Positions 7,696-15,904 of a stretch of DNA of 64,000 nucleotides are shown here, piece by piece. Below the pieces are notes generated by a model that saw only the letters and a list, made by a program, of their open reading frames with translations, did no database searches and was not told the origin of the DNA. Position numbers and translations under genes: made by a program. Source of the stretch: Thiotrichales bacterium. GTDB lineage: Bacteria; Pseudomonadota; Gammaproteobacteria; Beggiatoales; Beggiatoaceae. Numbering within the stretch: position 1 is the first letter of the stretch; each line of letters begins with the position of its first letter. The DNA is taken from contig JADGDE010000005.1 in NCBI GenBank assembly GCA_016745035.1, forward strand, positions 93,032 through 157,031, in the 5' to 3' direction.

Positions 7696-9180
7696 TTAGT
7701 TGAGGGGGGTTAATTCCAAAGCCCGACGCACGGCCAAGTCCCAAGCATCAAACTCAGCGGCGGGTACATCAGCCGGGGCAATGCGTTGCAACATGCTCCA
7801 CGTCACGGAACGTTGTTGCAGCCAATGCCAAATGACTTCAGAAATATTGCTACTCATGCGCCCATCATCGGCGACAAAGGTCACGCGAATTTGCCATTGA
7901 TTGCCGTCGGGATCGGTGCTGTGATAAAAAGCCGTGGGGATGCCTTGATACTGGCTCATGCGTAAATATTGCACCTCGTGCCCCGCGCCCCTTAAACACA
8001 CTTCCGGTTCGTGTAAATGGCGCAAAGGCGCGCTGGTGCTGACTTTAAGTAAACCAAAAGCGCCATATTCGGATTTCATCGCCGCCCCGCCGTATTGTGT
8101 AAAAAAAGCGTGTTCATACGTCGTCAGCGGCTGATGCTTCGCGACATAGCGATCAATTGCCAAAGGCAGTTTGGCATCTTGTATAAGCATAGGGCGGGCA
8201 ACATCGATAGGCTGGGCAGGGAGAAATACAATAGTGCTGGTGATGCAAACAAATAAAAGGCTGGCAAACTGCCACTGGCGCGCTTGAGTCGCGCTGATAT
8301 TGTGCTGATGAATCGGGTTTTGGGCTTTATGCTCAGGCTTGGGAATCTGCTTTGCCCAGAAAAAAATAGGCATCAATCCCAATAACAGCGCCAATAAACC
8401 GATTAAATCATGATAAGGCGCTTGCATGACATCGATTTGCCACGCCTCAGCATGGGCAATGCCTTGTGCCAAGATGATGATGCGAATCACATTACTCAGC
8501 CAAGCGGCAACTAACGTCAAACCCAGCCCGACTAAGGCTTGTCGCCATGAAGGGCGCAGCAACACCGCCAAAGCACCAAACAAGACCAATAATTGCAATA
8601 AACCCCGCGTCCCAGAGCAAGGCAAATCCACCAACACCTCTTGCCCTGCCAGCAAGATATTCACGCCATCACAAACCACGGGAGTCGAACCCAATTGTAA
8701 GAGTTGGCACGCGCCATCAGCGGAGATATGTTGTAGCCCATAACCGATCAAGCGCTGAAACAAACGCTCCAGCGGTAAACTAAACGCGAATAAAACCGCG
8801 AGCCAAAAGGCGGATAAGCCCCGTTGTCCTCGGTCGATATTAAACAGCAAGCCCAAGGCATAGACATCGACCACCAAAGCCATTGCCCCTAAGGTATTAA
8901 TGCCCAAGACTTGCGCCGTTAAACGCACAAGGCTGGAGAGCAGAAGCAAAAAGACCGCAAAACGGTGTTGGCTCAAGTGCTGTGGCAAGCGGCGATTGTC
9001 GGCTAAGCTAAAGCGCCACCATAACAAGCCAAGCACCAATAAAGCGATGTAAGCCCCGTCGGATTGATATACATCCCCAACCCAGGTTTGCCACAGCCAT
9101 TGCAACGGCTGCAAAGCAAGAATTAGCATTCCTAGGGCAATCAGCCATTCGGCTTGACGTAAACGTCTTTGTGTCAACAT
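7696..9180 (-). CDS. Exosortase fused to an EpsI-like C-terminal domain
   Basis: The 494-residue protein has an N-terminal multi-pass membrane domain carrying the exosortase catalytic triad: Cys188 in DLPCSGTRGL, Arg233 in LSNVIRIIIL and His257 in APYHDLIGLL. Exosortases are transpeptidase-like membrane enzymes that cleave PEP-CTERM-type tails in the periplasm. After the last helices, about residues 300-494 form a soluble domain with EPEVCLRGAGHEV, the signature stretch of EpsI-like proteins, often encoded next to exosortases and here fused. It is the promoter-proximal gene of a two-gene unit with the VIT/vWA protein. I saw no further PEP-CTERM-like protein nearby, so a one-enzyme, one-substrate system is likely. 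The subtype is not assigned. Confidence 0.87.
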   Translation of the reverse strand: MLTQRRLRQAEWLIALGMLILALQPLQWLWQTWVGDVYQSDGAYIALLVLGLLWWRFSLADNRRLPQHLSQHRFAVFLLLLSSLVRLTAQVLGINTLGAMALVVDVYALGLLFNIDRGQRGLSAFWLAVLFAFSLPLERLFQRLIGYGLQHISADGACQLLQLGSTPVVCDGVNILLAGQEVLVDLPCSGTRGLLQLLVLFGALAVLLRPSWRQALVGLGLTLVAAWLSNVIRIIILAQGIAHAEAWQIDVMQAPYHDLIGLLALLLGLMPIFFWAKQIPKPEHKAQNPIHQHNISATQARQWQFASLLFVCITSTIVFLPAQPIDVARPMLIQDAKLPLAIDRYVAKHQPLTTYEHAFFTQYGGAAMKSEYGAFGLLKVSTSAPLRHLHEPEVCLRGAGHEVQYLRMSQYQGIPTAFYHSTDPDGNQWQIRVTFVADDGRMSSNISEVIWHWLQQRSVTWSMLQRIAPADVPAAEFDAWDLAVRRALELTPLN

Positions 9181-9346
9181 GATTGGCTTACTCGGTCAAT
9201 TATTTTGATTTAATTATAATAAATTACTCTGTAATGTAAAGTAATTTTATAGAGAAATGAGTTTAAATATGAAAATAGTGTGCTAAGACAAAATGCTATA
9301 ACAGCATTTATACCGTTTTAAGTGAGACAGAGATAAAATACAGGCG

Positions 9347-9376
9347 AAAAAAAAGAGGGTGAAAACCCTCTTTTTT
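9347..9376. terminator. Rho-independent terminator of the cold-shock gene
   Basis: AAAAAAGAGGGT, a GAAA loop and ACCCTCTTTTTT form a strong stem with T runs in both directions. It is placed just beyond the stop of the minus-strand cold-shock gene. Confidence 0.85.
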
Positions 9377-9398
9377 AGCCGTTAGCTTGCGATGTTAT

Positions 9399-9605
9399 CT
9401 ATAATGGGACAACATTATTTGCGCAAGGGCCTTTTTTACCTTCTCCAACTTCATACTCAACCGCTTGACCATCAGCCAAGGTCGCGTAGTTATTGCCGCT
9501 TTGGATTTCTGAATAATGTACAAATAGATCTTTGCCACCATCTTCTGGGCTAATAAAACCAAAACCTTTATCGGCATTGAACCATTTGACTGTGCCTTTA
9601 CTCAT
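9399..9605 (-). CDS. CspA-family cold-shock protein
   Basis: This is a small single-stranded nucleic acid-binding protein of 68 residues. [16 protein letters not shown] and [10 protein letters not shown] are the RNP1 and RNP2 motifs of the cold-shock domain. The frame is open 20 codons further upstream, but the family always begins close to MSKGTVKWF, so ATG 9605 is chosen; GAAGAG lies just upstream. The C-terminus [14 protein letters not shown] is slightly unusual, with a cysteine where most have QA. About 180 bases of untranslated leader could precede it, as is common for cold-shock mRNAs. It is a single-gene unit with its own terminator. Confidence 0.95.
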   Translation of the reverse strand: MSKGTVKWFNADKGFGFISPEDGGKDLFVHYSEIQSGNNYATLADGQAVEYEVGEGKKGPCANNVVPL

Positions 9606-10140
9606 ACTTTTCTCTTCAAGATTAAATGCGATTCTTACAATCGATGATTGCTCAAATCTTCCCAACTAAAAAAACAGAAATGTTGCTGGGGAACACGGAC
9701 GCATAACCATTAATAATCGGCATAAATCAAAAAATTTGATGTCAGCAGAAAAATAATGGTGTTAATTATTTGCCCTTAACATAGTTGTTTTTACTGTCAA
9801 TAAGCTGAGACTCTGCTCGAACACGAAGAATTGTCAGCGCCTATTCAGACTATCTGAGTTATTTTCTTCGTTCTTGTCCTGAATCAGAGACAAGCTCAAC
9901 TAAAATAAGTAAAACAATGGGTAATTATCACGAACTTTGGTAAAAAAAACAACACTAAAGACAACTTTTTATTCAAAAAAATTAATTAATTTACTTAAAA
10001 ATCAAGATATTTATTTTTAAAGCATTGATTTTTAATTAATTTATTTAAAATAAAATATTTAAAATTTTATTTTAAATATCTGGTTTATACAGCTATTTCT
10101 TAGCTGCATCGTCAGTTTTAGTGCTGAAACGATAGCTTGC
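9606..10140. other. Non-coding gap with cold-shock leader and very AT-rich block
   Basis: No gene is visible. The part next to the cold-shock gene is probably its promoter and 5' leader on the minus strand. Bases about 9941-10080 are almost pure A and T, with repeated TTAATTAATT and AAATATTTAAAATTTT palindromes. This is the most biased stretch of the window. It resembles a curved or easily melted DNA segment, but there is no DnaA-box cluster and no protein site I can name. Confidence 0.5.
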
Positions 10141-11199
10141 TTAGAAATTTTCAATTTCAATGCGTTTGCTTTGTTGGTTGTGTTTATCCAATAAATCCTC
10201 GGCAATCACCAACAGCGCCTCAGGCAAAGATTCTCGACAAAATTTCACACAAGCAACGCCTATACTGATACTCATTTTTTGTTGGTGTAATTCTAAATTT
10301 AGATTATCAACCACCGTTTGTACCCGTTTGGCAATATGGACAGCGCCCTTGCTCTCTGTTGAGGGCAATAACATAGCAAAATGATCATCATCATAGCGGG
10401 CAACAATATCGCCTGGGCGCTGTAATACTTCTTGTAGTTGTAAAGCGATATGTTTCATGTGCTCTTCGATTAAGATCGGCGCACATTGTTGTCGATAAAG
10501 ATCCATATGATCAATTCGGCACAGTAACAAAGCTAAAGGTTTATCATCGCGGACAGAGCGTCGCCATTCTTGCAATAAATGGTTATCAAAATGCTCGCGA
10601 TTAACCACTTGTGTCGGGTTATCTAAGCTATTACTGGCATAGAGTTTTTGCTCTAAACGCTTAATTTTAAGATGCAAAGTATCGAGAATTTGCACATTTT
10701 CTAGGGCAAAAGCTGCGTGCAAACACAAGCATTGAGCGAGATCTAAATGTCGGGATTCAAAGGCGGCGGCAACTTGGTTATTTTCCAAGTAAACAATGCC
10801 TTGGGTAGCAGCATTGTCATCATTTTTTTTTATTGGTATCACCATAATCGACAAAGGTTGTTGTCGTTTGACATAGTTATCATGTCGATATAACGGGTGA
10901 TAAATCGCACTACCAATGACTAAATTATTACCGCTAACTTGCACATTTTCAATAATGCTATTAGGAATTTGGTCACTTTGGCGCATGGGTTTGGGTTTGG
11001 AAAAAATTAATGTACCGGTCATATTACTTGCTGTGCCGGTAACAATTAAATTTTCTCCTTGTGTCAGTAGGATACAAGCATATTGCGCCTCGGTATAGCG
11101 CAGTAATAATTGTAATAAATTTTTTTGTAATTCATTACGGTCTATTTGTGCGGAGATCTTGTAAGTATCCTTACTGAGATCCAAACTTGAGTGTTCCAT
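10141..11199 (-). CDS. GAF-GGDEF protein with degenerate GGDEF motif
   Basis: The protein has an N-terminal GAF-like sensor domain (about residues 15-165, QYACILLTQGENLIVTG, CLCLHAAFALENVQI), a coiled linker, and a GGDEF-fold domain. The catalytic GG(D/E)EF is replaced by DDDHF (in IVARYDDDHFAMLLPS), so diguanylate cyclase activity is unlikely. The inhibitory I-site RxxD is kept (RPGD, five residues before the motif), so it may bind c-di-GMP as an effector. ATG 11199 is preferred over a TTG 13 codons upstream. It follows rhlB in the same direction after about 65 bp and could be co-transcribed. The output partner is unknown. Confidence 0.82.
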   Translation of the reverse strand: MEHSSLDLSKDTYKISAQIDRNELQKNLLQLLLRYTEAQYACILLTQGENLIVTGTASNMTGTLIFSKPKPMRQSDQIPNSIIENVQVSGNNLVIGSAIYHPLYRHDNYVKRQQPLSIMVIPIKKNDDNAATQGIVYLENNQVAAAFESRHLDLAQCLCLHAAFALENVQILDTLHLKIKRLEQKLYASNSLDNPTQVVNREHFDNHLLQEWRRSVRDDKPLALLLCRIDHMDLYRQQCAPILIEEHMKHIALQLQEVLQRPGDIVARYDDDHFAMLLPSTESKGAVHIAKRVQTVVDNLNLELHQQKMSISIGVACVKFCRESLPEALLVIAEDLLDKHNQQSKRIEIENF

Positions 11200-11264
11200 A
11201 CGCCTATATCCGTACCTATCATCTAGGGATTGCTGCAAGACTGTTGCGTCTTAATGCCCCTTAG

Positions 11265-12722
11265 CTAATCTCTACGCGGTTTTCTATGCCGCTGTCCTTG
11301 ATGCTGTTGTCCTTGCTTATGCGGTGGTTTTTTTGCCCGTTTTTTCATCGGTGGCAATTCTGCCAACAAGCTTTCATCTGGTTGGGTACAAACCAAATCA
11401 TCGCCAACAAAAGCTTGAAGATCGGGGACTTGGAAAGCATCCTCTTCACAAGCAAAACTCACCGATGTGCCTTTTTCGCCAGCGCGCCCGGTGCGCCCGA
11501 TCCGGTGGACATAATCTTCCGGATCTTCGGGTAAAGTGTAATTGACCACATGACTGATGCCATCCACATGCAAGCCACGTCCGGCGACATCGGTCGCTAC
11601 CAATACGCGAATTTTACCGCTACGGAAGTTTTCTAGGGTGCGTACCCGGGTGTTTTGATTCACTTCACCTGAGAGCAGTGCACAGTTAATGTCATGGGCT
11701 TTGAGCTTATCCACCAGTCGCCGGGTTTGATCACGACGATTAGCAAATACAATCACTCGTTTGAGATTTTTTTGCGTGATCAAATTGTAGAGCACAGTAT
11801 ATTTTTGCTCAGTGGTGACAATATACAAGTGTTGTTCAATATTTTTTGCCGTCACTTGTTCGCTTTCAATTTCAATTTTGGTCGCGTTGCGTGTCCATTG
11901 TTCGCTTAAGTTTTCGACATCAAAATTAAAAGTGGCACTGAAAAATAAGGTTTGGCGTTTGTCTTTGTGGGGGGTGCTAAAGACGATTTGGCGCACATCG
12001 GGAATAAAGCCCATATCGAGCATTCTATCCGCTTCATCGATCACTAATACTTCCACCTCTTTGAGGTTCACAGTTTTGTGACGTTGGAAATCCAATAAGC
12101 GCCCCGGGGTAGCAACAATAATATCCACGGTTTGATTATCTAAGAGCTTTTGCTGTTTTTGGTAATCCATACCACCAAACACCGAAACAATGCGAATATT
12201 GCTGTGTTTTGCGAGGAGTTTGGCATCATCAGCGATTTGAATCACCAGCTCTCGAGTTGGTGCTAAAATCAAGGCTCTGGGACTGGCGCTTTTACGTGGT
12301 TCTGCTAAGGGGTTTTTGAAAAACTTATCTAATAAAGTCAGCAAAAAGGCAGCGGTTTTTCCCGTGCCTGTTTGGGCTTTACCCACTAAATCATTGCCTT
12401 TTAAGGTGTGTGGCAAGGCCGCGGCTTGAATCGGCGAGCAATATTCAAAGCCCAAATCAAAAATCGCGTGCATCACTGGCAAGGGTAAATCTAAATCATG
12501 AAAGCGGGTTTTTTCCGGATCTTCTGCGACTTCAAATTCAGATAATTGCCAATTATCTACCACAGGTTTGTTTGCTTCAGCGTTAGGCTGTGCCGTTTTT
12601 TTCCGGGGACGGCGTTTTTTACGGTGTTTAGGCGCTGTGTCGTCAACTTGTTCCTGAGCGGGCGGGGGTGTTTGTTTACCCTGAAACAATTGGAGGAAGG
12701 CTGCAAAAATTTTCTTAAACAA
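11265..12722 (-). CDS. rhlB: DEAD-box RNA helicase RhlB-like
   Basis: This 485-residue ATP-dependent RNA helicase probably takes part in mRNA turnover with RNase E. Motifs in order are the Q motif (CSPIQAAALP), motif I AQTGTGKT, Ia PTRELV, II DEAD in VLVIDEADRMLDMGF, III SAT in LFFSATF, and VI HRIGRTGRAG. The basic N-terminal tail (KHRKKRRPRKK) and basic C-terminal end (KKRAKKPPHKQG) are usual for RhlB and help bind RNA. The start is a TTG at 12722 with AAAGGA eight bases upstream; no in-frame ATG lies before the conserved core. Other DEAD-box subfamilies (RhlE) are possible, but the N-terminal KKIFAAFLQLF pattern favours RhlB. Confidence 0.88.
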   Translation of the reverse strand: MFKKIFAAFLQLFQGKQTPPPAQEQVDDTAPKHRKKRRPRKKTAQPNAEANKPVVDNWQLSEFEVAEDPEKTRFHDLDLPLPVMHAIFDLGFEYCSPIQAAALPHTLKGNDLVGKAQTGTGKTAAFLLTLLDKFFKNPLAEPRKSASPRALILAPTRELVIQIADDAKLLAKHSNIRIVSVFGGMDYQKQQKLLDNQTVDIIVATPGRLLDFQRHKTVNLKEVEVLVIDEADRMLDMGFIPDVRQIVFSTPHKDKRQTLFFSATFNFDVENLSEQWTRNATKIEIESEQVTAKNIEQHLYIVTTEQKYTVLYNLITQKNLKRVIVFANRRDQTRRLVDKLKAHDINCALLSGEVNQNTRVRTLENFRSGKIRVLVATDVAGRGLHVDGISHVVNYTLPEDPEDYVHRIGRTGRAGEKGTSVSFACEEDAFQVPDLQAFVGDDLVCTQPDESLLAELPPMKKRAKKPPHKQGQQHQGQRHRKPRRD

Positions 12723-12756
12723 ATGAATATCCTTTTATATCTCTGTCAAAAGTTAG

Positions 12757-13626
12757 CTAGTTTTCTCGTCCCCAACCTAGCTTAGCGCGCAAGGTTTCAT
12801 AATGATTATGTCCTTGCGGGTGTAATACCGTGATGGTATCGCCTTTTTTTAAACGTACTTGATCACCTATTTCTAGTGTTTGACAAGTACGGGCATCACC
12901 AATTAATTGGGCAATTTTATTATCTGCATGGGCGAGTGTGATGCAAATCTCGCTGTCGGCATTAATGATAATCGGTGCATGACTGAGTGTGTGGGGAAAC
13001 AAAAACATCAGCACCAAGGCATTTAGCCCCGGGTGTAAAATAGGGCCGCCACCAGAGAGGCAATAGCCCGTAGAGCCTGTGGGGCTTGCAACTAATAGTC
13101 CGTCTGAACGCTGACTGCCGAGCAAATGCCCATCAATACTGGTATCAAAACGCAACATATGGGCACTGTTCCATTTTTGAATGGTAATGTCATTAAAAGC
13201 ATCACACTGTCCCAGAAACTTATCTTGCCGATAAGCACAAGCACGCAGTAAAAAACGCGACTCTTGCTGATAAATGCCCGCTAAAATTTGCGACAAGGCG
13301 GTTTTAACTTCATCTAAACGAATATCGGTTAAAAACCCCAGTGTGCCCAAATTAATGCCCAACAGCTTTACTTCAGAACCTGCCAGCAACCGTGCCGCTT
13401 GTAAAAACGTGCCATCACCGCCGATCACTATCACCAAATCACAGTTTTTTTGGATTTGGCTTTGAGAGATAATCGGTAAGTCTAAGCCTTGTACATGAGC
13501 CGCACTGTCTGTGTCCAAATAACACAGACAAGCTTGCTGTTTTAGATAATCACAAACATCGCTGCAAGCCTGAACCGCCGCTTGTGCGGGTTTGACCACA
13601 AAACCGATGTGCTGAAATTCATTCAC
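12757..13626 (-). CDS. nadK: NAD kinase
   Basis: NadK phosphorylates NAD to NADP with ATP or polyphosphate in the cytosol. The 289-residue protein has the diagnostic GGDGT motif in LVIVIGGDGTFLQAARL, the substrate-binding NDI segment (DAFNDITIQKW), and the glycine-rich PTGSTGYCLSGGGPI motif. The length is normal for the family. The start is GTG 13626; a nearby ATG is out of frame. It begins nine bases after the ilvE stop codon on the same strand, so the two are probably co-transcribed. No strong ribosome-binding site is seen, so translation may be coupled to ilvE. Confidence 0.94.
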   Translation of the reverse strand: MNEFQHIGFVVKPAQAAVQACSDVCDYLKQQACLCYLDTDSAAHVQGLDLPIISQSQIQKNCDLVIVIGGDGTFLQAARLLAGSEVKLLGINLGTLGFLTDIRLDEVKTALSQILAGIYQQESRFLLRACAYRQDKFLGQCDAFNDITIQKWNSAHMLRFDTSIDGHLLGSQRSDGLLVASPTGSTGYCLSGGGPILHPGLNALVLMFLFPHTLSHAPIIINADSEICITLAHADNKIAQLIGDARTCQTLEIGDQVRLKKGDTITVLHPQGHNHYETLRAKLGWGREN

Positions 13627-13635
13627 ACAAGTGCT

Positions 13636-14556
13636 TTAGACGTAGCTGAGCCAGTCATTGTGTTGCTCCATACGACCATGTACTAAGTCAAAATAGGTCG
13701 TTTGCAATTTCTCTGTGATAGGGCCACGTGTACCTGCGCCAATTTGACGATTATCTAATTCACGAATGGGGGTAACTTCAGCAGCAGAACCAGTAAAGAA
13801 CACCTCGTCAGCAATATAAACCTCATCACGGGTAATATTTTTCTCAACAATATCCAAGCCCATTTCATTGGCAAGGGTTTTGATGGTCGAGCGGGTAATA
13901 CCATTGAGTGCGGAGGTCAAAGCCGGCGTGTATAAAACCCCATCACGAACTAAGAAAATATTCTCACCACTGCCCTCGGCAACATAGCCCTCGGCATCTA
14001 GTAATAACGCCTCATCATAGCCATCGGTCAAAGCCTCTTGTAAAGCTAACATCGAATTGATGTAATTACCGGTAGATTTGGCCTTGCACATGGTAATATT
14101 GACGTGGTGACGGGTATAAGATGAGGTGCGAATGCGAATGCCATTATTCATGCCATCTTCACCCAAATAAGCACCCCATTCCCATGCGGCAATAGCTGTG
14201 TGAACGGTTAAACCATCTGCACGCAAGCCCATGCCTTCAGAGCCATAAAAACAAATCGGACGTAAATAGGCGCTTTTGAGTTTATTTTCACGGACCACAT
14301 CAATACAAGCCTGCTCTAAGGTGGCTTGATCTAAATTCAGGGGCATACGCAAAATATGCGCAGATTCTTGTAGTCTGCGTACATGCTCAGGCAAACGGAA
14401 AATAGCCGTACCTTGTGTGGCATCATAGGCACGAATACCTTCAAATACACCCATGCCATAGTGGAGGGAGTGGGTTAACACATGGACATTAGCATCACGC
14501 CAAGGCACCATTTCTCCATCAAACCATATAACCCCTTCCCTATCAGCCATCGACAT
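13636..14556 (-). CDS. ilvE: Branched-chain amino acid aminotransferase
   Basis: IlvE is a PLP enzyme that transfers the amino group in the last step of valine, leucine and isoleucine synthesis. The 306-residue protein begins MSMADREGVIWFDGEMVPW, then THSLHYGMGVFEGIRAY, the conserved fold-type IV N-terminus. Lys160 in the CKAKSTGNYINS stretch is the probable PLP lysine, and EGSGENIFLVRDG and TRSTIKTLA are the cofactor and phosphate-binding segments. ATG 14556 is chosen because GAGGAGAC lies at the right distance; the longer frame to 14595 has no such site and adds residues foreign to the family. It precedes nadK. Confidence 0.94.
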   Translation of the reverse strand: MSMADREGVIWFDGEMVPWRDANVHVLTHSLHYGMGVFEGIRAYDATQGTAIFRLPEHVRRLQESAHILRMPLNLDQATLEQACIDVVRENKLKSAYLRPICFYGSEGMGLRADGLTVHTAIAAWEWGAYLGEDGMNNGIRIRTSSYTRHHVNITMCKAKSTGNYINSMLALQEALTDGYDEALLLDAEGYVAEGSGENIFLVRDGVLYTPALTSALNGITRSTIKTLANEMGLDIVEKNITRDEVYIADEVFFTGSAAEVTPIRELDNRQIGAGTRGPITEKLQTTYFDLVHGRMEQHNDWLSYV

Positions 14557-14751
14557 TTTTTTTGTCTCCTCAATATCGTGTGCAATCAAGCGCACATGGT
14601 AGCACGCTCAGGTTTTGGAAACTAGCAAGGAATGACTTTATCAAGTGACATAATTGGATGAAACCCAAATGAAGTTAAAAAGCTTAAGGTTTGCTTTAGT
14701 GACTCAAGTTATAATAAGCTCGCACTGTGTTTTTACCTTCAACTGAGCCTT

Positions 14752-15807
14752 ATGTTTTTATTAATCGTTTTTATTGTCATAGCCCTTGGCATTTCCTTTC
14801 TATGCTCTATAGCTGAGGCGGTGATTTTAAGTGTGACCTCCGCACATATTGAATTGCTCAAAAAAGAAGGGCATCGGGCTGGGAAATTATTATCGGATCT
14901 AAAAGCAGACATTAACCGCGCCCTTGCGGCAATATTGACACTGAATACCATCGCTCACACCATGGGCGCAGCCGGGGCTGGTGCGCAAGCAGCAAGCTTG
15001 TTTGGCGATACTTATGTGGGGATTATTTCTGCGGTTTTAACCCTGCTCATTCTGATTTTTTCAGAAATTATTCCCAAAACCCTGGGGGCCAATTATTGGC
15101 GCACACTCGCCCCAGCAACCGCTTATATGCTGCGCTTTTTAATTTGGTTGTTATATCCTTTTGTTAAACTCTCTGAAAAATTGGTGCAAGGGCTACCCGA
15201 AAGCTCACAAACCGATAGTTTTAGTCGCCGCGAGTTTGCTGCGATGGCCGAATTGAGCGTCAAAGAAGGCAAACTCGCTGAGCAAGAATCGGTGATTCTT
15301 ACCAATCTGTTGCTGTTACGCGAGACCAAAGTTGAAGATGTGATGACCCCGCGCACGGTGTTGTTTTCATTGGCGGATAATTTATCGGTCAACGAATTTT
15401 TTCACAAATATGACCATATTCGTTTTTCACGTATTCCTGTGTTTGATAACAATGACAAAGAACACATTCTCGGCTTTGTTTTGCGCTGTGATTTATTGCT
15501 CGCCAAAGCCCGAGGCAACGAGGCGCTGCCTTTGAAACATTATTGCCGCGAAATCACCGCTTTTCCAGAAACTGCCTCTTTATCCCAAGCGTTTGATCAA
15601 TTTCTCACTCAACGGGCGCAAATCATGTTAATTATGGGTGAATATGGTGAAATTGCGGGTATTTTGACTTTAGAAGATTTATTTGAAACCTTACTGGGTT
15701 TAGAAATTGTCGATGAAAGTGATAAAACCGTCGATATGCAAAAATTAGCACGGCGATTATGGAAACGACGAGCGAAAAAAATGGGATTAAAATTAGAAGA
15801 CCAATAA
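14752..15807 (+). CDS. CNNM/CBS-domain membrane protein (CorC/HlyC-like, short form)
   Basis: The 351-residue inner-membrane protein has a DUF21 (CNNM) domain at about 1-165, with three to four helices and the conserved SIAEAVILSVT and IIPKTLGA motifs. A CBS pair follows at about 190-325 (VEDVMTPRTVLFSL, FSRIPVF, GILTLEDLFETLLG). This architecture is linked to magnesium or other divalent cation export and homeostasis. The C-terminal CorC/HlyC domain of longer relatives is missing; the protein ends in a basic tail (RRLWKRRAKKMGLK). A TATAAT box is present at 14710-14715. It stands alone on the plus strand, divergent from ilvE. Confidence 0.87.
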   Translation: MFLLIVFIVIALGISFLCSIAEAVILSVTSAHIELLKKEGHRAGKLLSDLKADINRALAAILTLNTIAHTMGAAGAGAQAASLFGDTYVGIISAVLTLLILIFSEIIPKTLGANYWRTLAPATAYMLRFLIWLLYPFVKLSEKLVQGLPESSQTDSFSRREFAAMAELSVKEGKLAEQESVILTNLLLLRETKVEDVMTPRTVLFSLADNLSVNEFFHKYDHIRFSRIPVFDNNDKEHILGFVLRCDLLLAKARGNEALPLKHYCREITAFPETASLSQAFDQFLTQRAQIMLIMGEYGEIAGILTLEDLFETLLGLEIVDESDKTVDMQKLARRLWKRRAKKMGLKLEDQ

Positions 15808-15904
15808 ACGTATTAATACATGATTTATCTTTGATTATTTTGTAACTAAGCAATCAAAATAAAATTCTAGTAACTGAAAATAACCCAACCTTTAGGTTAT
15901 AACC

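Noticed and set aside
9606..9665. Longer form of the cold-shock protein starting at 9665
   Set aside because: The extra 20 residues ([15 protein letters not shown]...) do not exist in the family; MSKGTVKWF is the expected start.
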